A DNA stretch of 64,000 nucleotides from Azorinus chamasolen (Eukaryota; Mollusca; Bivalvia; Cardiida; Solecurtidae), in the NCBI GenBank assembly GCA_963576725.1, contig OY755236.1:64628879-64692878 (forward strand), given 5' to 3'. Position 1 is the first letter of the stretch. Each line of letters opens with the position of its first letter. Both the position numbers and the translations under genes were made by a program. Positions 22,082-33,380 of this stretch are shown piece by piece. The notes under the pieces were generated by a model. The model ran no database searches. It saw only the letters and a list, made by a program, of their open reading frames with translations, and was not told the origin of the DNA.

Positions 22082-23494
22082 TTTAGCAACAATATTGTTT
22101 TCCTGTTCAGACTAATTGAGGAAGTAAACACAGCCAGTGGTATAAAACCCTTGCTCGTTTTAAGACGCTTAATTCTTATCCACCATTTCAAATGTAATAT
22201 CCATACTGAATAACCAAAAGCCGAGATGTCAAAGCTATTGTTTTGTCCACGCGCTCTTATGATAAATGGGAAAGTCAATAGAATATCTGCATTTATATGT
22301 AAGACAATCGACAGCGACACCCCCCAATTTACGTGTCACAAAGAAGTCTATCACGTGAAATATGGTTTAACTACTCGGAAAGGTAAAACAATTTATACAC
22401 CCGGATGTACATGAATAATATACAAAAATAACTATAGAGGTAAATGGCAATACATGTAATACCTTTGCCAAGAGAGAACTCGTGGTAGCCCTTACAAACA
22501 ATCTGGATCCAGATCAACGACAAAGAAACCCAGCGTCTCATTGTAGTAGTACTGTTTGGAATTTGGTTAAGTTTTTTTAAGAGCGTCTGCCTTGATAATT
22601 CAAGCAGACGATATTTGAAGGCGATATTTTTACTCGAGCGTGTTAAGGTTGTCAGCAGTCAGAGCGCAGTATGCTACAAGTATGTCGTCTGCTATTTTTT
22701 TATGTTTGAATTAATGCGTATAGATCGACGCAAGCTTCCTGGGGCAATAAACATACAACCTACGTACACATTTGTTGGAAATGTTGCTGGCTCTGAATTA
22801 AAACCCTTTTCATGTAAGAAATAATTTACAGTAAAACCTCTCTATAACGACCACTAAATTACATCAAGTATTTTGTGTTAAAGGCAGGTGGATGCTTAAA
22901 GCAAGGTGAAAGTAAAACAGAACGCTTCTATAGGAGCGTTCTGTTTTACTTTCACCTTGCTTTAAGCAACCACCTGCCCAAAATGCCAGTTAATTAACAC
23001 AATTTAGTGGTCGTTATAGAGAGGTTTTACTGTGCATCATGCATATCTGTTTTCTGTATATCTTTTTATGGTATACGACAGAAACTGTATAATCACATTT
23101 AGATAGCAGACCATCATCATGCGATTCAGACAGGAGTGATCTGACCTGGATCTACTATGGTTGCATTCATGCGTATCTATGAAGTAAAGGGTTAATTGAT
23201 TTGTGTTTTGACCGCATATTTGATATTTGTTGCAATCCTGTTTCGATAGTATCTGACTTAAAATTTAATGTTTCATGAAACGAAAACAAGTAAAGTTGAT
23301 GTCTGCTGAATTTTCCCCTACTTGTAGTTTATTTTTAAAAGCATCTAGCCGCTCTTTTCCTCTGTAAAACGAAACGTTAACATCGAAATATTTTCTGCTC
23401 TTAATAAAAGTTAATTGTTATAATAAAATAGAATAACACAGAAGTGACGATATGTTTCATTTACTCTCAAGCCAAGCGAGCAACATTATTACAG
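22082..23494. other. 5' flank of oxygenase gene up to the U2 array
   Basis: This 1.4-kb interval should contain the oxygenase promoter and 5' UTR. I see no clear TATA box. It contains a degenerate family B palindrome (about 22495-22556), a pogo-like MITE (22829-23032) and a degenerate family A copy (about 23118-23166). The U2 array begins directly after it. Confidence 0.55.
22829..23032. mobile_element. Pogo-like MITE with near-perfect foldback arms, 204 bp
   Basis: CAGTAAAACCTCTCTATAAC at the left with a fully complementary right end. TA flanks the left side and TG the right, so one target base has mutated. Arms are nearly perfect up to the CTTCTATAGGAG centre. It lies in the 5' flank of the oxygenase gene, about 0.75 kb from its start codon. 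Confidence 0.84.
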
Positions 23495-23827
23495 TCGAGC
23501 TGGTGTTCAATAAAAATGAAAGGCAAATATAACCTTGCATTTTTCACATGAAGACACATTCACAACAAATATAGACGCCTGTCACCTTTAGAAACTTTAA
23601 AAATGCCTAGAGTTCTTCAAACACGCAAGAAATACATGTCATGTTGCAAACGTATTCCATACGTTTATCTTATATACCTATATACTGAATACACGGCTGG
23701 GCATATGTCGAAATACACAAAGACCCAGTTAAACTGGTTTGGGGGTCGGATGCTACACTAATGAAAGTTTTAAATATCAATAAAAATATTTTTTGTTATT
23801 TTATTTTTGTTTTCCCCCGAGGGGGAA
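23495..23827 (-). repeat. Partial edge unit of the U2 array (short-type spacer)
   Basis: Sequence matches the spacer of the 567-bp units (TGTCATGTTGCAAACG, CGGCTGGGCATATGTCG) but has extra substitutions. It starts at a point equal to about -46 relative to a missing U2 gene, so the array boundary falls inside what would be the promoter. Confidence 0.85.
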
Positions 23828-23920
23828 GTGGGCCGATCCCGGAGGTACTGCAATACCGGGCCAACACGTGGCGAGAGCGGAACAAGCCCCAGACTTCTCA
23901 CCGTTTTTCAAAAATCAGTT
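23828..23920 (-). pseudogene. Truncated U2 snRNA pseudogene (3' half)
   Basis: Ninety-three nt equal to U2 positions 96-188: Sm site, stem-loop III and stem-loop IV. Positions 1-95, with the branch-point recognition sequence, are gone. The break joins directly to ACGAATAGGTGCG from the mid-spacer, with a further ~10-bp deletion next to the junction. It also has an A for C change in the GGGTTGGCCC stem. It cannot act as U2. Confidence 0.92.
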
Positions 23921-24901
23921 ACGAATAGGTGCGTGATGAAACATTCAGTTACATGTACTATGGTGACAACTTGCACATTTCACCACAGTAAAGTGAGAAG
24001 AAAAAGTGTTACTTGCACATCAGTGTATAATGATGCTAATAATGATCAACACTAGAAACAAGTAGAAGTAGTAGTTGTAGTAGTAGTAGTAGTAGACGCA
24101 GAAGTAGTAGAAATAGTAGTAGTGGTGTTGCTAGTAGTAATTATAAGGATTGCAATAGTAATCAAGTAGCTATCAAATGAAACATATGCTGTTGAAAGTT
24201 TGTTGATAATCTAAGCACTGCTGCTGCTTCTGCTGCTATCAATGACGCACACGAATTTGTGAAGCATCGTGTCTGGTGTGACCCCGGTGGGGAATTGCTT
24301 CCGGAGGTCGTAGTACAGTAAGAAGTAGTTCTTTAGAAATGCAGTGCTTTAAATATGAGCTGATAAGTGTCTCTTAAGAACCTGACAGGCTGAATAATTG
24401 TATATTTTCAAGTTATTGCGTGTATTCTCTGCCCGTTGGGGTCATTTTTGTGACTCTCGTGCAGAAATACTTCCTCTGGTGGACGTTGGGAAATATGTGT
24501 GTGGAGCGTCAGAATGACCAAAATTTAAATCGAAAATAGACGGTGTGTACATACTTTTGTGTGTAGCGAAAAAAGGCAACGTTCTTGACCTTGTTGTCTG
24601 GTGATCTAGAGACAGTGTTTGGACTAAATATGAATTAGTTAAGAGGGTATAACCCAAATTTATTCCTGGAAGTAGCTAGGAGATGCAGAAAATGACTATT
24701 TTTACATAGAATAAAGAAGGGCAAATTTGACCGGGCCCACACCGTCTGTTCTCATTTTCGTTGTAATGATGCTGGACATAAGTCGAAATACACGAAGACC
24801 CAGTTAAACTGGTTTGGGGGTCGGATGTTACACTAATGAAAGTTTTAAACTTCAATAAAAATATTTTTTTTATTTTATTTTTGTGTTCCCCCGAGCGGGA
24901 A

Positions 24902-25089
24902 GTGGGCCGATCCCGGAGGTACTGCAATACCGGGCCAACCCGTGGCAAGAGCGGAGCAAGCCCCAGACTTCTCACCGTTTTTCAAAAATCAGTTTAATAT
25001 CGAAGTCCTCCAATGGAGGACATATCAGATATTAAGCTGATAAGAACAGATACTACACTTTGATCTTAGCCAAAAGGCCGAGAAGCGAT
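24902..25089 (-). ncRNA. U2 snRNA, copy 1
   Basis: Full 188-nt U2 spliceosomal snRNA. It starts ATCGCTTCTCGGCCTTTTGG, with the branch-point pairing GUAGUA at nt 34-39, Sm site AUUUUUGA at nt 101-108, stem-loop III around nt 126-136 and stem-loop IV with loop UAUUGCAGUACC (nt 161-172, the U2B''/U2A' binding loop in other animals) near the 3' end GGCCCAC. The AUCAAAGUGUAGUAUC form is as in insects rather than vertebrates. U2 pairs with intron branch points in the nuclear spliceosome. This copy has U at nt 143. It is the complete gene nearest the array edge. Confidence 0.97.
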
Positions 25090-26333
25090 GCCAGTCCACT
25101 TTTCGGCTGGCTACTTGTACGACAGTGCACAAACGTTGAGCTGGTGTTCAATAAAAATGAAAGACAAACATAACCTTGCATTTTTCACATAAAGACACAT
25201 TCACAACAAATATAGACGCATGTCACCTTTAGAAACTTTAAAAATGCCTAGAGTTCTTCAAACACGCAAGAAATACATGCCAGGTTGCAAACGTATTACA
25301 TACGTTTATCTTATATACATACATAGTGAATACACGGCTGAACGTGTATTATACGAATTATTAAGAATAGGTGCGTGATGAAACATTCAGCTGCATGTAC
25401 TATGGTGACAACTTGCACATTTCACCACAGTAAAGTGAGAAGAAAAAGTTACTTGCACATCAGTGTATAATGATGCTAATAATGATCAACACTAGAAACA
25501 AGTAGAAGTAGTAGTAGTAGTAGTAGACGCAGAAGTAGTAGAAATAGTAGTAGTGGTGTTGCTAGTAGTAATTATAAGGCTTGCAATAGTAATCAAGTAG
25601 CTATCAAATGAAACATATGCTGTTGAAAGTTTGTCGATAATCTAAGCACTGCTGCTGCTTCTGCTGCTATCAATGACGCACACGAATTTGTGAAGCATCG
25701 TGTCTGGTGTGACCCCGGTGGGGAATTGCTTCCGGAGGTCGTAGTACAGTAAGAAGTAGTTCTTTAGAAATGCAGTGCTTTAAATATGAGCTGATAAGTG
25801 TCTCTTAAGAACCTGACAGGCTGAATAATTGTATATTTTCAAGTTATTGCGTGTATTCTCTGCCCGTTGGGGTCATTTTTGTGACTCTCGTGCAGAAATA
25901 CTTCCTCTGGTGGACGTTGGGAAATATGTGTGTGGAGCGTCAGAATGACCAAAATTTAAATCGAAAATAGACGGTGTGTACATACTTTTGTATGTAGCGA
26001 AAAAAGGCAACGTTCTTGACCTTGTTGTCTGGTGATCTAGAGACAGTGTTTGGACTAAATATGAATTAGTTAAGAGGGTATAACCCAAATTTATTCCTGG
26101 AAGTAGCTAGGAGATGCAGAAAATGACTATTTTTACATAGAATAAAGAAGGGCAAATTTGACCGGGCCCACACCGTCTGTTCTCATTTTCGTTGTAATGA
26201 TGCTGGACATAAGTCGAAATACACGAAGACCCAGTTAAACTGGTTTGGGGGTCGGATGTTACACTAATGAAAGTTTTAAACTTCAATAAAAATATTTTTT
26301 GTTATTTTATTTTTGTGTTCCCCCGAGCGGGAA

Positions 26334-26521
26334 GTGGGCCGATCCCGGAGGTACTGCAATACCGGGCCAACCCGTGGCGAGAGCGGAGCAAGCCCCAGAC
26401 TTCTCACCGTTTTTCAAAAATCAGTTTAATATCGAAGTCCTCCAATGGAGGACATATCAGATATTAAGCTGATAAGAACAGATACTACACTTTGATCTTA
26501 GCCAAAAGGCCGAGAAGCGAT
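26334..26521 (-). ncRNA. U2 snRNA, copy 2
   Basis: Complete 188 nt, C at nt 143 (GCTCTCGCCAC). Member of the three-unit block repeated at copies 10-12 and 13-15. Confidence 0.97.
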
Positions 26522-26612
26522 GCCAGTCCACTTTTCGGCTGGCTACTTGTACGACAGTGCACAAACGTTGAGCTGGTGTTCAATAAAAATGAAAGACAAA
26601 CATAACCTTGCA
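26522..26612 (-). promoter_or_regulatory. Candidate U2 promoter region (PSE zone), shown for copy 2
   Basis: The ~90 bp immediately upstream of U2 are invariant across nearly all units, short units included. There is no TATA box near -30, as expected for a Pol II snRNA gene. By position the proximal sequence element should lie around -45 to -65, here about 26566-26586, minus-strand sequence near GAACACCAGCTCAACG. The motif itself is not recognisable from known consensuses, so this rests on position and conservation. The same offset applies to every copy. Confidence 0.4.
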
Positions 26613-26935
26613 TTTTTCACATAAAGACACATTCACAACAAATATAGACGCATGTCACCTTTAGAAACTTTAAAAATGCCTAGAGTTCTTCAAACACGCA
26701 AGAAATACATGCCAGGTTGCAAACGTATTACATACGTTTATCTTATATACATACATAGTGAATACACGGCTGAACGTGTATTATACGAATTATTAAGAAT
26801 AGGTGCGTGATGAAACATTCAGCTGCATGTACTATGGTGACAACTTGCACATTTCACCACAGTAAAGTGAGAAGAAAAAGTTACTTGCACATCAGTGTAT
26901 AATGATGCTAATAATGATCAACACTAGAAACAAGT

Positions 26936-26994
26936 AGAAGTAGTAGTAGTAGTAGTAGACGCAGAAGTAGTAGAAATAGTAGTAGTGGTGTTGC
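26936..26994. repeat. AGT microsatellite in the U2 spacer, shown for one unit
   Basis: Imperfect (AGT)n with AGACGCAG and AAAT interruptions. Copy number differs between units and accounts for the 1,429- versus 1,432-bp unit lengths. Confidence 0.85.
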
Positions 26995-27142
26995 TAGTAG
27001 TAATTATAAGGCTTGCAATAGTAATCAAGTAGCTATCAAATGAAACATATGCTGTTGAAAGTTTGTCGATAATCTAAGCACTGCTGCTGCTTCTGCTGCT
27101 ATCAATGACGCACACGAATTTGTGAAGCATCGTGTCTGGTGT

Positions 27143-27172
27143 GACCCCGGTGGGGAATTGCTTCCGGAGGTC
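27143..27172. other. GC-rich hairpin in the long spacer, shown for the unit between copies 2 and 3
   Basis: GACCCCGG and CCGGAGGTC pair over 8 bp with one bulged A around the loop TGGGGAATTGCTT. It is the only GC-rich island in an AT-rich spacer, is unchanged in every long spacer that I read, and is absent from short spacers. Role unknown. Confidence 0.55.
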
Positions 27173-27765
27173 GTAGTACAGTAAGAAGTAGTTCTTTAGA
27201 AATGCAGTGCTTTAAATATGAGCTAATAAGTGTCTCTTAAGAACCTGACAGGCTGAATAATTGTATATTTTCAAGTTATTGCGTGTATTCTCTGCCCGTT
27301 GGGGTCATTTTTGTGACTCTCGTGCAGAAATACTTCCTCTGGTGGACGTTGGGAAATATGTGTGTGGAGCGTCAGAATGACCAAAATTTAAATCGAAAAT
27401 AGACGGTGTGTACATACTTTTGTGTGTAGCGAAAAAAGGCAACGTTCTTGACCTTGTTGTCTGGTGATCTAGAGACAGTGTTTGGACTAAATATGAATTA
27501 GTTAAGAGGGTATAACCCAAATTTATTCCTGGAAGTAGCTAGGAGATGCAGAAAATGACTATTTTTACATAGAATAAAGAAGGGCAAATTTGACCGGGCC
27601 CACACCGTCTGTTCTCATTTTCGTTGTAATGATGCTGGACATAAGTCGAAATACACGAAGACCCAGTTAAACTGGTTTGGGGGTCGGATGTTACACTAAT
27701 GAAAGTTTTAAACTTCAATAAAAATATTTTTTGTTATTTTATTTTTGTTTTCCCCCGAGCGGGAA

Positions 27766-27953
27766 GTGGGCCGATCCCGGAGGTACTGCAATACCGGGCC
27801 AACCCGTGGCAAGAGCGGAGCAAGCCCCAGACTTCTCACCGTTTTTCAAAAATCAGTTTAATATCGAAGTCCTCCAATGGAGGACATATCAGATATTAAG
27901 CTGATAAGAACAGATACTACACTTTGATCTTAGCCAAAAGGCCGAGAAGCGAT
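27766..27953 (-). ncRNA. U2 snRNA, copy 3
   Basis: Complete, U at nt 143. Its downstream spacer (toward copy 2) carries the GAGCTAATAAG variant that also occurs between copies 11-12 and 14-15. Confidence 0.97.
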
Positions 27954-29194
27954 GCCAGTCCACTTTTCGGCTGGCTACTTGTACGACAGTGCACAAACGT
28001 TGAGCTGGTGTTCAATAAAAATGAAAGACAAACATAACCTTGCATTTTTCACATAAAGACACATTCACAACAAATATAGACGCATGTCACCTTTAGAAAC
28101 TTTAAAAATGCCTAGAGTTCTTCAAACACGCAAGAAATACATGCCAGGTTGCAAACGTATTACATACGTTTATCTTATATACATACATAGTGAATACACG
28201 GCTGAACGTGTATTATACGAATTATTAAGAATAGGTGCGTGATGAAACATTCAGCTACATGTACTATGGTGACAACTTGCACATTTCACCACAGTAAAGT
28301 GAGAAGAAAAAGTTACTTGCACATCAGTGTATAATGATGCTAATAATGATCAACACTAGAAACAAGTAGAAGTAGTAGTAGTAGTAGACGCAGAAGTAGT
28401 AGAAATAGTAGTAGTGGTGTTGCTAGTAGTAATTATAAGGCTTGCAATAGTAATCAAGTAGCTATCAAATGAAACATATGCTGTTGAAAGTTTGTCGATA
28501 ATCTAAGCACTGCTGCTGCTTCTGCTGCTATCAATGACGCACACGAATTTGTGAAGCATCGTGTCTGGTGTGACCCCGGTGGGGAATTGCTTCCGGAGGT
28601 CGTAGTACAGTAAGAAGTAGTTCTTTAGAAATGCAGTGCTTTAAATATGAGCTGATAAGTGTCTCTTAAGAACCTGACAGGCTGAATAATTGTATATTTT
28701 CAAGTTATTGCGTGTATTCTCTGCCCGTTGGGGTCATTTTTGTGACTCTCGTGCAGAAATACTTCCTCTGGTGGACGTTGGGAAATATGTGTGTGGAGCG
28801 TCAGAATGATCAAAATTTAAATCGAAAATAGACGGTGTGTACATACTTTTGTGTGTAGCGAAAAAAGGCAACGTTCTTGACCTTGTTGTCTGGTGATCTA
28901 GAGACAGTGTTTGGACTAAATATGAATTAGTTAAGAGGGTATAACCCAAATTTATTCCTGGAAGTAGCTAGGAGATGCAGAAAATGACTATTTTTACATA
29001 GAATAAAGAAGGGCAAATTTGACCGGGCCCACACCGTCTGTTCTCATTTTCGTTGTAATGATGCTGGACATAAGTCGAAATACACGAAGACCCAGTTAAA
29101 CTGGTTTGGGGGTCGGATGTTACACTAATGAAAGTTTTAAACTTCAATAAAAATATTTTTTGTTATTTTATTTTTGTTTTCCCCCGAGCGGGAA

Positions 29195-29382
29195 GTGGGC
29201 CGATCCCGGAGGTACTGCAATACCGGGCCAACCCGTGGCAAGAGCGGAGCAAGCCCCAGACTTCTCACCGTTTTTCAAAAATCAGTTTAATATCGAAGTC
29301 CTCCAATGGAGGACATATCAGATATTAAGCTGATAAGAACAGATACTACACTTTGATCTTAGCCAAAAGGCCGAGAAGCGAT
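29195..29382 (-). ncRNA. U2 snRNA, copy 4, behind a short spacer
   Basis: Complete, U at nt 143. The sequence upstream of this gene is the 379-bp short spacer, which keeps 251 bp of the usual 5' flank. The downstream spacer has one AGT fewer and a G-to-A change (AATGATCAAAA) shared with copy 16. Confidence 0.97.
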
Positions 29383-29761
29383 GCCAGTCCACTTTTCGGC
29401 TGGCTACTTGTACGACAGTGCACAAACGTTGAGCTGGTGTTCAATAAAAATGAAAGACAAACATAACCTTGCATTTTTCACATAAAGACACATTCACAAC
29501 AAATATAGACGCATGTCACCTTTAGAAACTTTAAAAATGCCTAGAGTTCTTCAAACACGCAAGAAATACATGTCATGTTGCAAACGTATTCCATACGTTT
29601 ATCTTATATACCTATATACTGAATACACGGCTGGGCATATGTCGAAATACACAAAGACCCAGTTAAACTGGTTTGGGGGTCGGATGCTACACTAATGAAA
29701 GTTTTAAATATCAATAAAAATATTTTTTGTTATTTTATTTTTGTTTTCCCCCGAGGGGGAA
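29383..29761 (-). repeat. Short U2 spacer (379 bp), first of three
   Basis: It retains 251 bp upstream of copy 4 and 128 bp downstream of copy 5, joined at CGGCTGGGCATATGTCGAAA. Compared with long spacers, 865 bp are absent. Linked differences (TGTCATG, ATTCCATACG, CCTATATACT) mark it as its own lineage and not a fresh deletion. Confidence 0.93.
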
Positions 29762-29949
29762 GTGGGCCGATCCCGGAGGTACTGCAATACCGGGCCAACC
29801 CGTGGCGAGAGCGGAACAAGCCCCAGACTTCTCACCGTTTTTCAAAAATCAGTTTAATATCGAAGTCCTCCAATGGAGGACATATCAGATATTAAGCTGA
29901 TAAGAACAGATACTACACTTTGATCTTAGCCAAAAGGCCGAGAAGCGAT
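29762..29949 (-). ncRNA. U2 snRNA, copy 5, nt 134 variant
   Basis: Complete, C at nt 143 and C134U in the stem-loop III region (CTTGTTCC), which would change a G-C to a G-U pair. A long spacer lies upstream and the short spacer downstream. Confidence 0.97.
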
Positions 29950-31193
29950 GCCAGTCCACTTTTCGGCTGGCTACTTGTACGACAGTGCACAAACGTTGAG
30001 CTGGTGTTCAATAAAAATGAAAGACAAACATAACCTTGCATTTTTCACATAAAGACACATTCACAACAAATATAGACGCATGTCACCTTTAGAAACTTTA
30101 AAAATGCCTAGAGTTCTTCAAACACGCAAGAAATACATGCCAGGTTGCAAACGTATTACATACGTTTATCTTATATACATACATAGTGAATACACGGCTG
30201 AACGTGTATTATACGAATTATTAAGAATAGGTGCGTGATGAAACATTCAGCTGCATGTACTATGGTGACAACTTGCACATTTCACCACAGTAAAGTGAGA
30301 AGAAAAAGTTACTTGCACATCAGTGTATAATGATGCTAATAATGATCAACACTAGAAACAAGTAGAAGTAGTAGTAGTAGTAGTAGACGCAGAAGTAGTA
30401 GAAATAGTAGTAGTGGTGTTGCTAGTAGTAATTATAAGGCTTGCAATAGTAATCAAGTAGCTATCAAATGAAACATATGCTGTTGAAAGTTTGTCGATAA
30501 TCTAAGCACTGCTGCTGCTTCTGCTGCTATCAATGACGCACACGAATTTGTGAAGCATCGTGTCTGGTGTGACCCCGGTGGGGAATTGCTTCCGGAGGTC
30601 GTAGTACAGTAAGAAGTAGTTCTTTAGAAATGCAGTGCTTTAAATATGAGCTGATAAGTGTCTCTTAAGAACCTGACAGGCTGAATAATTGTATATTTTC
30701 AAGTTATTGCGTGTATTCTCTGCCCGTTGGGGTCATTTTTGTGACTCTCGTGCAGAAATACTTCCTCTGGTGGACGTTGGGAAATATGTGTGTGGAGCGT
30801 CAGAATGACCAAAATTTAAATCGAAAATAGACGGTGTGTACATACTTTTGTGTGTAGCGAAAAAAGGCAACGTTCTTGACCTTGTTGTCTGGTGATCTAG
30901 AGACAGTGTTTGGACTAAATATGAATTAGTTAAGAGGGTATAACCCAAATTTATTCCTGGAAGTAGCTAGGAGATGCAGAAAATGACTATTTTTACATAG
31001 AATAAAGAAGGGCAAATTTGACCGGGCCCACACCGTCTGTTCTCATTTTCGTTGTAATGATGCTGGACATAAGTCGAAATACACGAAGACCCAGTTAAAC
31101 TGGTTTGGGGGTCGGATGTTACACTAATGAAAGTTTTAAAATTCAATAAAAATATCTTTTGTTATTTTATTTTTGTTTTCCCCCGAGCGGGAA

Positions 31194-31381
31194 GTGGGCC
31201 GATCCCGGAGGTACTGCAATACCGGGCCAACCCGTGGCAAGAGCGGAGCAAGCCCCAGACTTCTCACCGTTTTTCAAAAATCAGTTTAATATCGAAGTCC
31301 TCCAATGGAGGACATATCAGATATTAAGCTGATAAGAACAGATACTACACTTTGATCTTAGCCAAAAGGCCGAGAAGCGAT
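31194..31381 (-). ncRNA. U2 snRNA, copy 6
   Basis: Complete, U at nt 143. The 3' flank has two private changes (AAAATTCAATAAAAATATC). Confidence 0.97.
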
Positions 31382-32625
31382 GCCAGTCCACTTTTCGGCT
31401 GGCTACTTGTACGACAGTGCACAAACGTTGAGCTGGTGTTCAATAAAAATGAAAGACAAACATAACCTTGCATTTTTCACATAAAGACACATTCACAACA
31501 AATATAGACGCATGTCACCTTTAGAAACTTTAAAAATGCCTAGAGTTCTTCAAACACGCAAGAAATACATGCCAGGTTGCAAACGTATTACATACGTTTA
31601 TCTTATATACATACATAGTGAATACACGGCTGAACGTGTATTATACGAATTATTAAGAATAGGTGCGTGATGAAACATTCAGCTGCATGTACTATGGTGA
31701 CAACTTGCACATTTCACCACAGTAAAGTGAGAAGAAAAAGTTACTTGCACATCAGTGTATAATGATGCTAATAATGATCAACACTAGAAACAAGTAGAAG
31801 TAGTAGTAGTAGTAGTAGACGCAGAAGTAGTAGAAATAGTAGTAGTGGTGTTGCTAGTAGTAATTATAAGGCTTGCAATAGTAATCAAGTAGCTATCAAA
31901 TGAAACATATGCTGTTGAAAGTTTGTCGATAATCTAAGCACTGCTGCTGCTTCTGCTGCTATCAATGACGCACACGAATTTGTGAAGCATCGTGTCTGGT
32001 GTGACCCCGGTGGGGAATTGCTTCCGGAGGTCGTAGTACAGTAAGAAGTAGTTCTTTAGAAATGCAGTGCTTTAAATATGAGCTGATAAGTGTCTCTTAA
32101 GAACCTGACAGGCTGAATAATTGTATATTTTCAAGTTATTGCGTGTATTCTCTGCCCGTTGGGGTCATTTTTGTGACTCTCGTGCAGAAATACTTCCTCT
32201 GGTGGACGTTGGGAAATATGTGTGTGGAGCGTCAGAATGACCAAAATTTAAATCGAAAATAGACGGTGTGTACATACTTTTGTGTGTAGCGAAAAAAGGC
32301 AACGTTCTTGACCTTGTTGTCTGGTGATCTAGAGACAGTGTTTGGACTAAATATGAATTAGTTAAGAGGGTATAACCCAAATTTATTCCTGGAAGTAGCT
32401 AGGAGATGCAGAAAATGACTATTTTTACATAGAATAAAGAAGGGCAAATTTGACCGGGCCCACACCGTCTGTTCTCATTTTCGTTGTAATGATGCTGGAC
32501 ATAAGTCGAAATACACGAAGACCCAGTTAAACTGGTTTGGGGGTCGGATGTTACACTAATGAAAGTTTTAAACTTCAATAAAAATATTTTTTGTTATTTT
32601 ATTTTTGTTTTCCCCCGAGCGGGAA

Positions 32626-32813
32626 GTGGGCCGATCCCGGAGGTACTGCAATACCGGGCCAACCCGTGGCAAGAGCGGAGCAAGCCCCAGACTTCTCACC
32701 GTTTTTCAAAAATCAGTTTAATATCGAAGTCCTCCAATGGAGGACATATCAGATATTAAGCTGATAAGAACAGATACTACACTTTGATCTTAGCCAAAAG
32801 GCCGAGAAGCGAT
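32626..32813 (-). ncRNA. U2 snRNA, copy 7, behind a short spacer
   Basis: Complete, U at nt 143. Its 5' flank is the second short spacer. Confidence 0.97.
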
Positions 32814-33192
32814 GCCAGTCCACTTTTCGGCTGGCTACTTGTACGACAGTGCACAAACGTTGAGCTGGTGTTCAATAAAAATGAAAGACAAACATAACCT
32901 TGCATTTTTCACATAAAGACACATTCACAACAAATATAGACGCATGTCACCTTTAGAAACTTTAAAAATGCCTAGAGTTCTTCAAACACGCAAGAAATAC
33001 ATGTCATGTTGCAAACGTATTCCATACGTTTATCTTATATACCTATATACTGAATACACGGCTGGGCATATGTCGAAATACACAAAGACCCAGTTAAACT
33101 GGTTTGGGGGTCGGATGCTACACTAATGAAAGTTTTAAATATCAATAAAAATATTTTTTGTTATTTTATTTTTGTTTTCCCCCGAGGGGGAA
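32814..33192 (-). repeat. Short U2 spacer (379 bp), second
   Basis: Same junction and same linked variants as the spacer at 29383, 3,431 bp away, which equals one short plus two long units. Confidence 0.93.
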
Positions 33193-33380
33193 GTGGGCCG
33201 ATCCCGGAGGTACTGCAATACCGGGCCAACCCGTGGCGAGAGCGGAACAAGCCCCAGACTTCTCACCGTTTTTCAAAAATCAGTTTAATATCGAAGTCCT
33301 CCAATGGAGGACATATCAGATATTAAGCTGATAAGAACAGATACTACACTTTGATCTTAGCCAAAAGGCCGAGAAGCGAT
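33193..33380 (-). ncRNA. U2 snRNA, copy 8, nt 134 variant
   Basis: Complete, with C134U and C at nt 143, the same haplotype as copies 5 and 17. Confidence 0.97.

Noticed and set aside
26267..26467. 66-codon plus-strand open frame overlapping every U2 gene
   Set aside because: It reads antisense through U2 itself and recurs only because the U2 unit recurs. Changes between copies follow U2 variants, and there is no protein-family signal.
27077..27211. Minus-strand 45-codon open stretch in the spacer (reads ...NYFLLYYDLRKQFPTGVTPD...)
   Set aside because: It looks protein-like, but it has no good start, ends in a Ser run encoded by a GCT repeat, and changes Phe to Cys in the right subfamily. 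Kept as chance unless a database search finds a homologue.
27305..27520. 66- or 71-codon minus-strand open frame in every long U2 spacer
   Set aside because: Its end shifts with a single G/A change, it is absent from short units, and substitutions (Gly/Asp, Asp/Ala, Pro/Ala) show no coding constraint.
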